Shown one piece after another: positions 29,309 to 38,052 of a stretch of 64,000 bases of DNA. The notes under the pieces are model-generated. The model was given only the letters and a program-made list of their open reading frames with translations. It had not been told where the DNA came from and ran no database searches. Position 1 is the stretch's first letter. Each line of letters starts with the position of its first letter. Source of the stretch: Dyella_D sp052115385 (lineage in GTDB: Bacteria; Pseudomonadota; Gammaproteobacteria; Xanthomonadales; Rhodanobacteraceae); contig NZ_JBFRGP010000003.1 in the NCBI RefSeq assembly GCF_052115385.1, forward strand, positions 353,046 through 417,045, read 5' to 3'. Position numbers and translations under genes: made by a program.

Positions 29309-30553
29309 ATGTCTTCCCCATCCCTGCCCGCGATGACCTCGTCTTCTTCCGCCCGTCCCCCCGTGCTGATCATCGGCGGCGGCCTGGTCGGCGCCAGCCT
29401 GGCCATCGCGCTGGACACGGCCGGCGTGGATGCCGTCATGGTCGAGGCTGCCGCGCCGCGCGCCGACGCCCAGCCCAGCTACGACGAACGCAACCTCGCG
29501 CTGTCCCGCGCCACGGTCAACGGCCTGGCGGCGATCGGCGTGTGGCGGCATGCCGCGGCGCAGGCGACGCCGATCCGGCATATCCATATCAGCCGCAGTG
29601 GGGATTTCGGCAGCGTGCGCCTCGACGCCGAGCGCGAGCGTGTGGACGCGCTGGGCTGGACCTTGCCGGCACGCGAACTCGGCAACGCACTGCTGCGCCG
29701 CCTCGACGAATGCCAGCACCTGCGCCGCCTCGCCCCGGCCCGGCTGGAATCGCTGGAACCGCTCGCCGACGGCTGGCGCGCGCAGGTGAGCGGCGCCGAG
29801 GGCGTGCAGCAGATCGACGCGGCGCTGCTGGTCGGCGCCGACGGCACTGCCTCGTCGGTGCGCGAGCGGCTCGGCATCGACGCCGAAACCTACGACTACC
29901 AGCAGACCTTGTTCGTCTGCACCGTGACCCCCGAGCGCCCGCACGCGAACCGCGCCTACGAACGCTTCGCCGACCACGGCCCCGTCGCCCTGCTGCCGCT
30001 GGCCGAGCGCCGCTGCGGCCTGGTCCTCACCGTGCCCACGGAAGACGCCGCGGCGGTGCTGGCGCTGGACGACGATGGTTTTCTCGCCTTCGCCCAGCAG
30101 CGCTTCGGCTGGCGCCTCGGCCGCCTGGCGCGGCCCGGCAAGCGCCATCCGTATGCGATCAAGCGCGTGGCGGCGGGGCGGCTGACCGGCCCGCGCGCCG
30201 TGCTGGTCGGCAATGCCGCGCAGACCGTGCATCCGATCGGCGCGCAAGGTTTCAACCTGGGTCTGCGCGATGCGCTGACCCTGGCCGAACTGATCGCCGC
30301 CGCCGCCGATCCCGGCGCGCCGGCGCTGCTGGAGCAATACGCCGCGCGCCGTCAGCCGGACCGCGAGGGCACCATGAACATGAGCCACGGCCTGGTGCAG
30401 CTGGCGTGCCTGCAACAACCCCTGCTCGGTCCGCTGCGCTCGCTGGCGCTGCTGGCCTGCGACCGCGTGCCGCCGCTGCGCGGGTTGCTGGCGCGCAAGG
30501 GCATGGGCTTTCGCGCCGAACCGCCGCGCGCCGTGCTGGAGCGTTTGCCATGA
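29309..30553 (+). CDS. ubiH: UbiH-type FAD-dependent ubiquinone-biosynthesis hydroxylase
   Basis: Class A flavoprotein monooxygenase of ubiquinone ring hydroxylation. It has 414 residues from the ATG at 29309; MTSSSS eight codons later is an alternative. The FAD GxGxxG loop is VLIIGGGLVGASLAIALD, the DG motif lies in LLVGADGTASSVRE, and the second FAD motif is VGNAAQTVHPIGAQGFNLG. It overlaps the next hydroxylase gene by four bases. Position and similarity to UbiH rather than UbiF/UbiI are inferred from motif detail. Confidence 0.88.
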   Translation: MSSPSLPAMTSSSSARPPVLIIGGGLVGASLAIALDTAGVDAVMVEAAAPRADAQPSYDERNLALSRATVNGLAAIGVWRHAAAQATPIRHIHISRSGDFGSVRLDAERERVDALGWTLPARELGNALLRRLDECQHLRRLAPARLESLEPLADGWRAQVSGAEGVQQIDAALLVGADGTASSVRERLGIDAETYDYQQTLFVCTVTPERPHANRAYERFADHGPVALLPLAERRCGLVLTVPTEDAAAVLALDDDGFLAFAQQRFGWRLGRLARPGKRHPYAIKRVAAGRLTGPRAVLVGNAAQTVHPIGAQGFNLGLRDALTLAELIAAAADPGAPALLEQYAARRQPDREGTMNMSHGLVQLACLQQPLLGPLRSLALLACDRVPPLRGLLARKGMGFRAEPPRAVLERLP

Positions 30554-31761
30554 ACCAGGTTGTCGCACGTGGCGAAGCGCGTCGGCGCGGGCCGTCGCTG
30601 GACGTCGCCGTGGTCGGCGGCGGCATGGTCGGTGCTGCTGCCGCGCTTGCCTTGGCCCGCGCCGGTTTCGCTACCGCCTTGATCGAGGCGCGCGAACCCG
30701 CGCCATGGTCGCCCGAACAGGAAGTCGATCTGCGCGTGGTCGGCCTGGCGCCTTCCTCCATCGCGCTGCTCGATGAACTCGGCGTGTGGGCGTCGATCCG
30801 CGCATCGCGTTCCAGCCCGTACGCGCATATGCACGTATGGGATGCCGAAAGCGGCGCCGCCATCCATTTCGACGCGGCCAACGAAGGCCGCGACCTGCTC
30901 GGCCATATCGTCGAGAACAACCTGGTGCAGTGGCGCCTGTGGCTGGCGCTGGATGCGGCCGGCGTGCAGCGGCTGTGCCCGGCGGAAGTGCAAGGCTTCG
31001 AAGCGCAGGACGACCGTATCCAACTGGACATGGCCGATGGCCAGTCCATCGCCGCGCGCCTGCTGGTCGCCGCCGATGGTGCCGGCTCGCCGCTGCGCAA
31101 GCTCGCCGGCATCGACACGCGCGGCCGCGATTACGCGCAGCGCGCGGTGGTGGCGCATGTGCAGACCGAACGTCCGCATCAGGGCACGGCGTGGCAGCGT
31201 TTTCTTCCCGACGGTCCGCTTGCCCTGCTGCCGCTGGCGGACGGGCGAAGCTCCATCGTGTGGTCGCTGCCCGAGGACGAAGCGAAGCGCGTGCTTGCGC
31301 TGGACGACGAGGCCTTCCTCGCCGAACTCGGTGTGGCCAGCGATTTCCGTCTCGGCCGTATCGTCGGCAGCACCAAGCGCGCAGCCTTCCCGCTGAAAAT
31401 GCAACTCGCCGAGACCTACCAGGCCGAACGCTTCGTCCTGCTCGGCGATGCCGCGCACGCGGTGCATCCGCTGGCGGGGCAGGGCGTGAACCTGGGCCTG
31501 CGCGATGTGGTCGAGCTGCGCGACACCCTGGTCGCCGCACGCGAGGCGAATCGCGATATCGCCGCCGCCCACGTGCTGCGCCGCTACGCACGCCGCCGGC
31601 GCAGCGCCGACACGCTGGACGCCTGGGGCTTCGACGCACTGGCCCGCATCTACGGCTGGCGCGCGGCGCCGCTGGTGGCCGCGCGTGGCCTGGGCGTGCG
31701 CCTGGTGGATCGCCTGTCGCCGCTGAAGCGCCGCCTGGCGGAGCACGCCGCCGGGCGCTGA
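30550..31761 (+). CDS. UbiH/UbiF/VisC-family FAD-dependent hydroxylase (UbiI-like)
   Basis: Second ubiquinone-type hydroxylase, 403 residues, starting at the ATG that overlaps the ubiH stop. It has FAD loop VAVVGGGMVGAAAALALARAG, LLVAADGAGSPLRKLAG, and LLGDAAHAVHPLAGQGVNLGLRD. The tandem of two such enzymes suggests they hydroxylate different ring carbons, as UbiH and UbiI/VisC do in E. coli. The exact regiospecificity cannot be read from the sequence. Confidence 0.87.
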   Translation: MNQVVARGEARRRGPSLDVAVVGGGMVGAAAALALARAGFATALIEAREPAPWSPEQEVDLRVVGLAPSSIALLDELGVWASIRASRSSPYAHMHVWDAESGAAIHFDAANEGRDLLGHIVENNLVQWRLWLALDAAGVQRLCPAEVQGFEAQDDRIQLDMADGQSIAARLLVAADGAGSPLRKLAGIDTRGRDYAQRAVVAHVQTERPHQGTAWQRFLPDGPLALLPLADGRSSIVWSLPEDEAKRVLALDDEAFLAELGVASDFRLGRIVGSTKRAAFPLKMQLAETYQAERFVLLGDAAHAVHPLAGQGVNLGLRDVVELRDTLVAAREANRDIAAAHVLRRYARRRRSADTLDAWGFDALARIYGWRAAPLVAARGLGVRLVDRLSPLKRRLAEHAAGR

Positions 31762-31808
31762 GCCGCCGTCACCGCAAGCTTTCTTCGCACACCGTCAAGG
31801 AGTGGATC

Positions 31809-32597
31809 ATGCGTATCGCACGACTCGGTTGTCTGCTGTTGCTGTCCGGCCTTGCCTTCGCCGCGCAGGCGAAGATGGTGCACAAGCCGGTGGAGTGGAC
31901 GCTGGACGGCACCAGGTTCCACAGCGTGCTCGTCTACGACGACGCGGTGACCGCCAGGCGCCCCGCGCTGCTGATGGTGCCGAACTGGTACGGCGTGAAC
32001 GAGCTGGCGCTGACCAAGGCCGAAGGCATTGCCGGCAAGGATTACGTCATCCTCGTCACCGACATGTACGGCGCCACCACGCGCCCCACCAGCGACGCGC
32101 AGGCGCAGGCGGCGGTGAAGCCGCTGTATGGCGATCGTTCGCTGATGCGCAAGCGCGTGTCCTACGCGCTGGATCAATTGAAGGCGCAAGCGAAGGACGC
32201 GCCGATCGATCTTTCGAAGCTGGCCGCGATCGGCTTCTGCTTCGGCGGCTCCGCGGTGCTGGATCTCGCGCGTGCCGGCGCGGACGTGGCGGCGGTGGTG
32301 TCGTTCCACGGCGGCCTGGCGACCGACAACCCGGAGCTGGCCAAGCAGATCAAGGCGCGCGTATTGGTGTTCAACGGCGCCGACGACAAAGGCACCATGC
32401 CCGATGCCGACAAGTTCATGGACGAGATGCGCGGCAGCAAGGCCGACTGGCAGTTCGTGGTGCTGGGCAATGCGGTGCATTGCTTCACCGAGACGGACCA
32501 GCATCGGGAAGGCTGCGCGTATGACGAGCGGGCGGCCAAGCGCAGCTACCGGATGATGGGCGATTGGTTGCACGGGGCGTTTACCAACACCCCATAG
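31809..32597 (+). CDS. Secreted dienelactone hydrolase family protein
   Basis: An alpha/beta hydrolase of 262 residues with a signal peptide (LGCLLLLSGLAFAAQA), so it probably acts in the periplasm. The Cys-type nucleophile elbow GFCFGGSA replaces the serine of classical hydrolases. The acid is in FNGADDKG and the histidine in NAVHCFTE, as in dienelactone hydrolase. The natural substrate is unknown. The gene starts 47 bases after the hydroxylase pair and ends at a palindrome shared with the convergent ispB gene. Confidence 0.86.
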   Translation: MRIARLGCLLLLSGLAFAAQAKMVHKPVEWTLDGTRFHSVLVYDDAVTARRPALLMVPNWYGVNELALTKAEGIAGKDYVILVTDMYGATTRPTSDAQAQAAVKPLYGDRSLMRKRVSYALDQLKAQAKDAPIDLSKLAAIGFCFGGSAVLDLARAGADVAAVVSFHGGLATDNPELAKQIKARVLVFNGADDKGTMPDADKFMDEMRGSKADWQFVVLGNAVHCFTETDQHREGCAYDERAAKRSYRMMGDWLHGAFTNTP

Positions 32598-32611
32598 ACC
32601 CTGGCGCTAGA

Positions 32612-32705
32612 CGTAGGTTGGGGTGAGCCACAGGCGAACCCCAACAATGCGCAACGTTTGAAGGTAATCGTGTTGGGGTTCGCCTGCGGCTCACCCCAAC
32701 CTACG
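32612..32705. repeat. Long inverted repeat between convergent genes
   Basis: Two 35-base arms (32612-32646 and 32671-32705) are complementary at 34 positions, and the single difference can pair as G-U in RNA. A 24-base loop separates them. It fills the space between the dienelactone hydrolase stop and the ispB stop. Arms begin GTAGGTTGGGGTGAGCC. It is likely a mobile-type palindromic repeat that also works as a bidirectional terminator. Confidence 0.85.
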
Positions 32706-32726
32706 CCAGCGGTGTGATACGCGGAT

Positions 32727-33727
32727 CAGTAGCTGCGCTGCACCGAGTAATCCGCCAGCGCTGCCAGCGCATCGCGATACGTCGACGGCGGCAGCGTCTC
32801 CAGTGCGGCACGTGCCGCATGCGCATGAAACACCGCCCGCTCATGCGTACGGTCCAGTGCGCCGGAATCGCGGATGGAGGCGATGATCCGCTCCAGCGAA
32901 TCCAGCCCGCCGTGTTCGATGGCATGGCGCAGCGACTGCACCTGTTCCGGATCGGCCTTCTGCATCGCATAGATCAGCGGCAAGGTCGGCTTGCCCTCGG
33001 CCAGGTCGTCGCCGATGTTCTTGCCCAGCGTGTCGGCGTCGCTGACGTAGTCGAGCAGGTCGTCCGCGATCTGGAACGCGTAGCCCAGCTCCATGCCATA
33101 GCGGCGCAGCGCGGCGATCTGCTCTTCCGGCAGGCCACCGAGCACGCCGCCCAGCTCGGTGGCGGCGGCGAACAGCACCGCGGTCTTGCGTTCGATCACC
33201 GCCAGGTAGGCCGCTTCGTCCACGTCGGCATTGCCGATGTTGAGCAGCTGCAGCACCTCGCCCTCGGCGATGGTGTTGGTGGTGTCGGCCAGGATGCGCA
33301 TCACGCGCATGTCGTCCAGCTCCACCATCAGCTGGAACGAGCGCGAATACAGGAAGTCGCCGACCAGCACGCTCGCCGCATTGCCCCACACCGCGTTGGC
33401 GGTCTTGCGGCCGCGGCGCAGGTCGGACTCGTCGACCACGTCGTCGTGCAGCAGGGTGGAGGTGTGGATGAATTCGATCACCGCGGCCAGCTTGATGTGC
33501 TGCTCGCCGCCATAGCCGGCGGCGCCGGCGGCCAGCACGTGCAGCATCGGGCGCAGGCGCTTGCCGCCGCCGGCGATGATGTGGTCCGCGATCTGGTTGA
33601 TCAGCACCACGTCGGAGGACAGCCGGTGGCGAATCAGGCTGTCCACCCGCTTCATGTCGTCGTCGGCCAGCGCGCGCACGTCGGCGAAATCGGTCGGGCG
33701 GATGGCAGTGGCGGGCATCGTGGTCAT
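32727..33727 (-). CDS. ispB: Polyprenyl (octaprenyl-type) diphosphate synthase
   Basis: Trans-prenyltransferase that builds the ubiquinone side chain from FPP and IPP. It has 333 residues from the ATG at 33727 (MTTMPATAIRPTDFADV); the ATG three codons later is possible. Its stop codon is at about 32726. Aspartate-rich motifs are LLHDDVVDESDLRRG and IADDLLDYVSD, with GGGKRLRPML upstream. Its product length cannot be read directly; ubiquinone-8 is usual in Xanthomonadales. It fits functionally with the two ubiquinone hydroxylases nearby. Confidence 0.92.
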
Positions 33728-33911
33728 GGTGGGGTCGCGGTTTCGTAGCGAGCGATTATAGGGGGAGGCCGCGCGATTTCGCCGCCGGGCGGCAAGTGGC
33801 GGCTGGCGATACACCCTGTTTCCCATCCGGAACGTTTGCAAAGCGCCCGCCGCACCCCAATCATCAGCGCATTCCAACCGGCCGCAGGCCGGGTCTCCAG
33901 GGGTGCCGACG

Positions 33912-34901
33912 ATGGCCCATGAAATCATTGCCCTGCTGGCCGAATACGGCCTGGTGCTGGTGTTCTTCAACGTGCTGGTCGAACAGGCCGGCGCGCCGGT
34001 GCCGGCGGTGCCGACCCTGGTGGTCGCCGGCGCCCTGGCCGCCAATGGGCAGCTGCCGCTGGTCGGGGTGGTGGGCCTGGCCCTGCTGGCCTGCCTGCTG
34101 AGCGACCTGGCCTGGTACTGGGCCGGCCGGCGCTATGGCTCGGGGGTGATGCGCACCCTGTGCCGCATCTCGCTGTCCCCGGATTCCTGCGTGAAACAGT
34201 CCGAACTGCGCTTCCAGCGCTGGCGCGGGCAGGTGCTGCTGGTGGCGAAGTTCATCCCCGGCCTGTCCACCGTCGCCCCGCCGCTGGTCGGCGCGCTGGG
34301 CCTGCGGCCGGGCATATTCCTGCTGATGGACGGCCTGGGTTCGCTGCTGTGGCTGGGCCTGGCCGTGGGCCTGGGCTACGTGCTTGCGCCGCAGATCGAC
34401 CAGGTGCTGGTGGCGCTGGGCAACGCCGGCACCATCGCCCTGGAAGTGGTCGGCAGCCTGCTGGCGCTATACATCCTGATGAAGTGGTGGCAGCGCCACC
34501 GCCTGATCGCCACCCTGCGCATGGCGCGCATCACGGTGGACGAACTCAAGCGCGCCATCGACGAGGGCCTGGGCCCGGTGCTGCTGGACGTGCGCTCGCC
34601 GGCTTCCCGCATGGTCGACACCCGGGTGATCCCCGGCGCCCTGCTGGCCGACGTGGCCGGCATCGACCGCGCCGTGCACGACGTGCCACTGGACGCCGAG
34701 CTGGTGATCTATTGCAGCTGCCCCAACGAAGCCTCCGCCGCCGTCGCCGCCAAGAACCTGATGCAACAGGGATATCGCCGCGTACGCCCGCTGCTGGGCG
34801 GCCTCGACGCCTGGGAAGCGGCCGGTTTCGCCATCCTGCGCCTGCCCGCGGAAGGCGCCGACGCCGAGGACGCGCATCTGCCTACGCAGCACGCGGCCTG
34901 A
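33912..34901 (+). CDS. DedA-family membrane protein fused to a rhodanese domain
   Basis: A 329-residue protein with two modules. Residues 1-200 form a DedA/SNARE-associated membrane domain with about five hydrophobic segments, including AKFIPGLSTVAPPLVGALG, a DedA hallmark. Residues 215-310 form a rhodanese domain: VLLDVRSPASR, VIPGALL and the active loop YCSCPNEASA, with two cysteines. DedA proteins act in lipid-carrier flipping and membrane homeostasis. The rhodanese part may carry sulfur or sense redox. The ATG at 33912 is chosen over a GTG three codons earlier. It is divergent from ispB. Confidence 0.88.
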   Translation: MAHEIIALLAEYGLVLVFFNVLVEQAGAPVPAVPTLVVAGALAANGQLPLVGVVGLALLACLLSDLAWYWAGRRYGSGVMRTLCRISLSPDSCVKQSELRFQRWRGQVLLVAKFIPGLSTVAPPLVGALGLRPGIFLLMDGLGSLLWLGLAVGLGYVLAPQIDQVLVALGNAGTIALEVVGSLLALYILMKWWQRHRLIATLRMARITVDELKRAIDEGLGPVLLDVRSPASRMVDTRVIPGALLADVAGIDRAVHDVPLDAELVIYCSCPNEASAAVAAKNLMQQGYRRVRPLLGGLDAWEAAGFAILRLPAEGADAEDAHLPTQHAA

Positions 34902-34929
34902 GCCTTACGCGAGGCGAGGGCGGCGCGTC

Positions 34930-34958
34930 CTGACTCTTGAGACCGCGATCGGTATCAT
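34930..34958 (+). promoter_or_regulatory. Predicted ssb promoter
   Basis: CTGACT (34930-34935) and TATCAT (34953-34958) are separated by 17 bases, about 70 bases before the ssb ATG. A short stem (GGCCGTA...TACGGCC) lies in the leader between them and the start codon. Confidence 0.45.
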
Positions 34959-35026
34959 GACCGGCCATATCAACCCCGGCCGTACTCTTCCTTATTTACG
35001 GCCGGCCAACAGAGGACATCCATTCC

Positions 35027-35647
35027 ATGGCCCGCGGCATCAATAAAGTCATCATCGTCGGCAACCTGGGCGCCGACCCCGAAACCCGCTACACCAGCAG
35101 CGGCACCGCGATCACCAACCTGCGCATCGCCACCTCCGAGCAGTGGACCGACAAGCAGAGCGGCGAGCGCCAGGAGCGCACCGAGTGGCACCGCGTGAAG
35201 CTGTTCGGCAAGCTGGCCGAGATCTCCGGCGAATACCTGAAGAAGGGCCGCCAGGTCTATATCGAAGGCTCGCTGCGCACCGACAAGTACACCGACAAGG
35301 ACGGCGTCGAGCGCTACAGCACCGACATCATCGCCAACGAGATGCAGATGCTCGGTGGTGGCGGTGAAGGCGGTGGCGGCGCGGGTGGTGGCGGTGGCGG
35401 TGGCGGTGGTTACCAGCGTGCGCAGGGCGGCGGTGGTGGCGGCGGTCAGCGCCAGGGCGGCGGCGGTGGTTACGGCAACCGTGGCGGTGGCGGTGGCGGC
35501 GACGATTACGGCAATCGCGGCGGCAATGACTTCGGTGGTGGCGGTGGTGGCGGCAGCAACCGTGGCGGCAACGACCAAGGCTCGCGCCAGTCTTCTCCTC
35601 CGCCGGTCGAGAACAACAGCTTCGACGATGACGATATTCCGTTCTAG
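35027..35647 (+). CDS. ssb: Single-stranded DNA-binding protein with long Gly-rich linker
   Basis: It coats single-stranded DNA in replication and repair. It has 206 residues. The OB fold covers residues 1-108 (NKVIIVGNLGADPETRYTSS, EWHRVKLFGKLAE, KGRQVYIEGSLRT). A glycine-rich low-complexity linker of about 75 residues follows, with interspersed Tyr, Arg, Asn and Gln. The acidic tip NNSFDDDDIPF recruits partner proteins. The linker is longer than in E. coli SSB (178 residues total). Confidence 0.96.
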   Translation: MARGINKVIIVGNLGADPETRYTSSGTAITNLRIATSEQWTDKQSGERQERTEWHRVKLFGKLAEISGEYLKKGRQVYIEGSLRTDKYTDKDGVERYSTDIIANEMQMLGGGGEGGGGAGGGGGGGGGYQRAQGGGGGGGQRQGGGGGYGNRGGGGGGDDYGNRGGNDFGGGGGGGSNRGGNDQGSRQSSPPPVENNSFDDDDIPF

Positions 35648-35682
35648 CCAATGGATGTTTAGCCGTACTGATTTAGATCTGG

Positions 35683-35713
35683 AAAGCCCTTGCTCCTGCA
35701 AGGGCTTTTTTTT
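35683..35713 (+). terminator. Rho-independent terminator of ssb
   Basis: A 9-bp stem (AAGCCCTTG, complement at 35699-35707) with a 6-base loop is followed by a run of T's. It lies about 40 bases after the ssb stop. Confidence 0.9.
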
Positions 35714-35803
35714 CCCAGTTTTATGCCGGAAAGACGCTCTGAAAGACGTGCGACTTCACGAAGACGCGGATGGCTATGGCGTCTTATGCGTTGACTGAAT
35801 CCA

Positions 35804-36487
35804 TTAGCCAATGGATTGATCGGTGTCTTGCAGCTCAACGGCTGTGCTTGCCCAGTCAGGTCCGTGCTTGCTTGCGCGCGCTTCGATCGGGCCGCGCGGC
35901 CCGTCGATACTCAAAATTGCGCTGAGCAAGATGCTCGAGAATCCATCTGGCATGGTCATGTTGAAGTAGCGATCGCCGTCCATCAGCGCAATCAGGGCAA
36001 GTGCTTGATCGGCATGAAAGCTTGGTAGCTGCATGTCAGGGCAGGTGCAGAGCCTGTCGACGATGCATGCAATCAGATCGAGCTTTTCGAGATACAGGAC
36101 ATTCACGCATTGGCGGAATTCCATATCGCGAAGAGCGTGCAGGCGCGCCTCCGCCCAAAGGATGTAGTGGTCGCCATCGGGATAGTACTGCGCATGCAGC
36201 GAGGCGAGCTGCGTGTGCAGATGATCGCCGCTGCAGTGGGTCTTGAGCAGCTTGCGCAAGTTTTCTTGAGTATTTTGGTGATCGAGTTGAAGCAGTTCGA
36301 CAAACAGGTCGTTCTTGCTGCGGAAATTCGAATAGAACGCGCCGCGGGTATAGCCAGCCTGCGCGGCGATCTCCTCCACGCTCGTCGAGGCCAGACCTTT
36401 CCTGGCAATGCTTATGGCCGCCGCATCGAGCAGGCGCTGACGCGTCTTCTCGCGGCTCTCCGTCCGAGTCAGGCGTTTGCGTGGCAT
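35804..36487 (-). CDS. TetR-family transcriptional regulator (efflux locus, first)
   Basis: It has 227 residues from the ATG at 36487 (MPRKRLTRTESREKTRQRLL). The N-terminal helix-turn-helix covers about residues 12-60, with SVEEIAAQAGYTRGAFYSNFRSKNDLF. The C-terminal ligand domain is not assignable. It lies 13 bases after the outer-membrane factor gene on the same strand, so it is co-transcribed with it. The inducer is unknown. Confidence 0.88.
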   Translation of the reverse strand: MPRKRLTRTESREKTRQRLLDAAAISIARKGLASTSVEEIAAQAGYTRGAFYSNFRSKNDLFVELLQLDHQNTQENLRKLLKTHCSGDHLHTQLASLHAQYYPDGDHYILWAEARLHALRDMEFRQCVNVLYLEKLDLIACIVDRLCTCPDMQLPSFHADQALALIALMDGDRYFNMTMPDGFSSILLSAILSIDGPRGPIEARASKHGPDWASTAVELQDTDQSIG

Positions 36488-36500
36488 GCGGCGACAGCGC

Positions 36501-37964
36501 TTACTTGATAGCGACCGCCTCGGCCCCGCGAGGCTGCCAACCGCCACCGAGCGCCCTGAAGGCAGCAACCGCCGCACGCGCCGATTCCGTTTTCGCCTGC
36601 GCTCGCTGATCAGAGGCACGCAGCAAGCTCTCGTCGGCCTGCAGGACCTCGATCAGGCTGACGACGCCTTTTTGATAGGCCGCAAACGAAGCCGCGCGCG
36701 CACGGCCGAGCGAGTCCACGCCCTGACTGAGTACCGTGGCCTGTTCCTCGCGTTTGACCAGCGCCGAAAAGGCGTTCTCGACGTCCTCGGTCGCTTGCAG
36801 CGCAGCCAACCGATACGCGGCCAGCATCTCGGCTTGCTGGCCCTTGGCCTGTTGGATCTGTGCATTGATGCGCCCGAAATCAAACAAGCGCCAGCGCAGG
36901 CCCGCCATCCCTGCCGCTTGGTTGGCGCCGCTGGTAAACAGGTTGCCGCCGGTCACCGCCGTCGCACTGCCGATCAGGCCACTCAACGAGAGCTTGGGGT
37001 AGTACTCGGCGATGGCGACACCGATACGCGCGTTCGACGCGGCCAGGTGGCGCTCGGCCACGATCAGGTCGGGCCGGCGCCTGAGCAACTCGCCCGGCGT
37101 TTCAGTGGTGGCGATCTGCGGGGCGGCCGGAATGTCGCTGGCTTCCATCAGCTCTGCCCGATGCGTACCAGGCTGCGTGCCCAGCATCACATCCAATGCA
37201 TTCATGGCTGCATCCAGGCCCGTTTCGAGTACGGGGACGGAAGCGCGCACCTGGGCAAGCGCGCCCTCGGCCTGCCGCACTTGAAGTTCGGCCGCCAATC
37301 CTTTGCCGTACAGGAGGTTGATGGTCGAGAGCAGGTCCTGCTGTGTCTGTACCTGCTTGCGGGCTACCTCCAGGCGGGCCTGCAATCCACGGATGCTGAT
37401 GTAGATGTCGGCGGTTTGCGCCGCCACGGCCAATCGCGTGGCTACCGCGCCGGCCTCCGAGGCCTGATAGTCGGCAAGCGCTGCCTCGCGTCCGCGACGC
37501 AAGCCGCCGAATACATCCAGCTCCCAGCTGGCACTGAAATCGGCCTCGTAGTTGTTGCCGTAGCGATCGAAGCCTGGCCTGGCATTCAAGACCTGGCCTA
37601 GAGGCGTTTCCACCGACTGGTAAGCCCTGGCGGTCTGCCCACTGATAGTGCCGAAGGGCAGCAACGCGGCATTCGCCGCGCCAAGTCCGGCGCGGGCCTG
37701 GGTGACGCGGGCGGAGGCCTGCGCGAGATCCAGGTTCTGCTCCAGCGCAAGCGTGATGTATCGGGTCAACCGCGGGTCGCCGAACCCCGTCCACCATGCA
37801 GCGAGATCGGCATCGGCCGACGCGGGCCGACGGGCTACGTCAGCCTGACCCTGGAACTGATCCGGCATGGGCAGCGCGGGCCGGACGTAATCGGGACCGA
37901 CGGCGCAGCCGGCAAGGAGGCTGGCGGCAATCAGCGCGGCAAGGACGACGTGTTTGGACGGCAT
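36501..37964 (-). CDS. RND efflux outer-membrane factor (NodT/OprM family lipoprotein)
   Basis: A 487-residue TolC-like channel. A lipoprotein signal is present: LIAASLLAGC, with lipid Cys20. The family signature AVGPDYVRPALPMP follows directly. Two repeats of the outer-membrane-efflux domain are seen, each rich in Ala and Gln alpha-helical stretches. It provides the outer-membrane exit for the adaptor and pump encoded on the opposite strand at 38.7-43.0 kb. The start is separated from the second TetR by a gap with a dyad operator. Confidence 0.92.
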   Translation of the reverse strand: MPSKHVVLAALIAASLLAGCAVGPDYVRPALPMPDQFQGQADVARRPASADADLAAWWTGFGDPRLTRYITLALEQNLDLAQASARVTQARAGLGAANAALLPFGTISGQTARAYQSVETPLGQVLNARPGFDRYGNNYEADFSASWELDVFGGLRRGREAALADYQASEAGAVATRLAVAAQTADIYISIRGLQARLEVARKQVQTQQDLLSTINLLYGKGLAAELQVRQAEGALAQVRASVPVLETGLDAAMNALDVMLGTQPGTHRAELMEASDIPAAPQIATTETPGELLRRRPDLIVAERHLAASNARIGVAIAEYYPKLSLSGLIGSATAVTGGNLFTSGANQAAGMAGLRWRLFDFGRINAQIQQAKGQQAEMLAAYRLAALQATEDVENAFSALVKREEQATVLSQGVDSLGRARAASFAAYQKGVVSLIEVLQADESLLRASDQRAQAKTESARAAVAAFRALGGGWQPRGAEAVAIK

Positions 37965-37988
37965 GGGATTGGCTCCGGCAATGGCGAT

Positions 37989-38014
37989 AGTGACTATATT
38001 ACCAAATAGTCACT
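37989..38014. promoter_or_regulatory. Dyad operator between OMF and TetR genes
   Basis: A perfect inverted repeat: AGTGACTAT (37989-37997), eight bases, then ATAGTCACT (38006-38014). It lies in the intergenic gap shared by the divergent OMF gene and the TetR regulator. A second copy with the same 9-8-9 geometry lies before the adaptor gene. Confidence 0.7.
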
Positions 38015-38052
38015 TGTTGTCCATTCCCTGGCCGGGCGCTAAGCTGTTCCCC

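Noticed and set aside
35340..35600. Possible tandem repeat or CRISPR-like pattern in ssb
   Set aside because: The periodicity comes from glycine codons in frame. There are no conserved repeats with unique spacers, and no cas genes are nearby.
34970..35701. Ala/Thr-repetitive minus-strand frame over ssb
   Set aside because: The repeats arise from the antisense of the Gly-rich SSB linker (GGT/GGC codons). There is no independent support.
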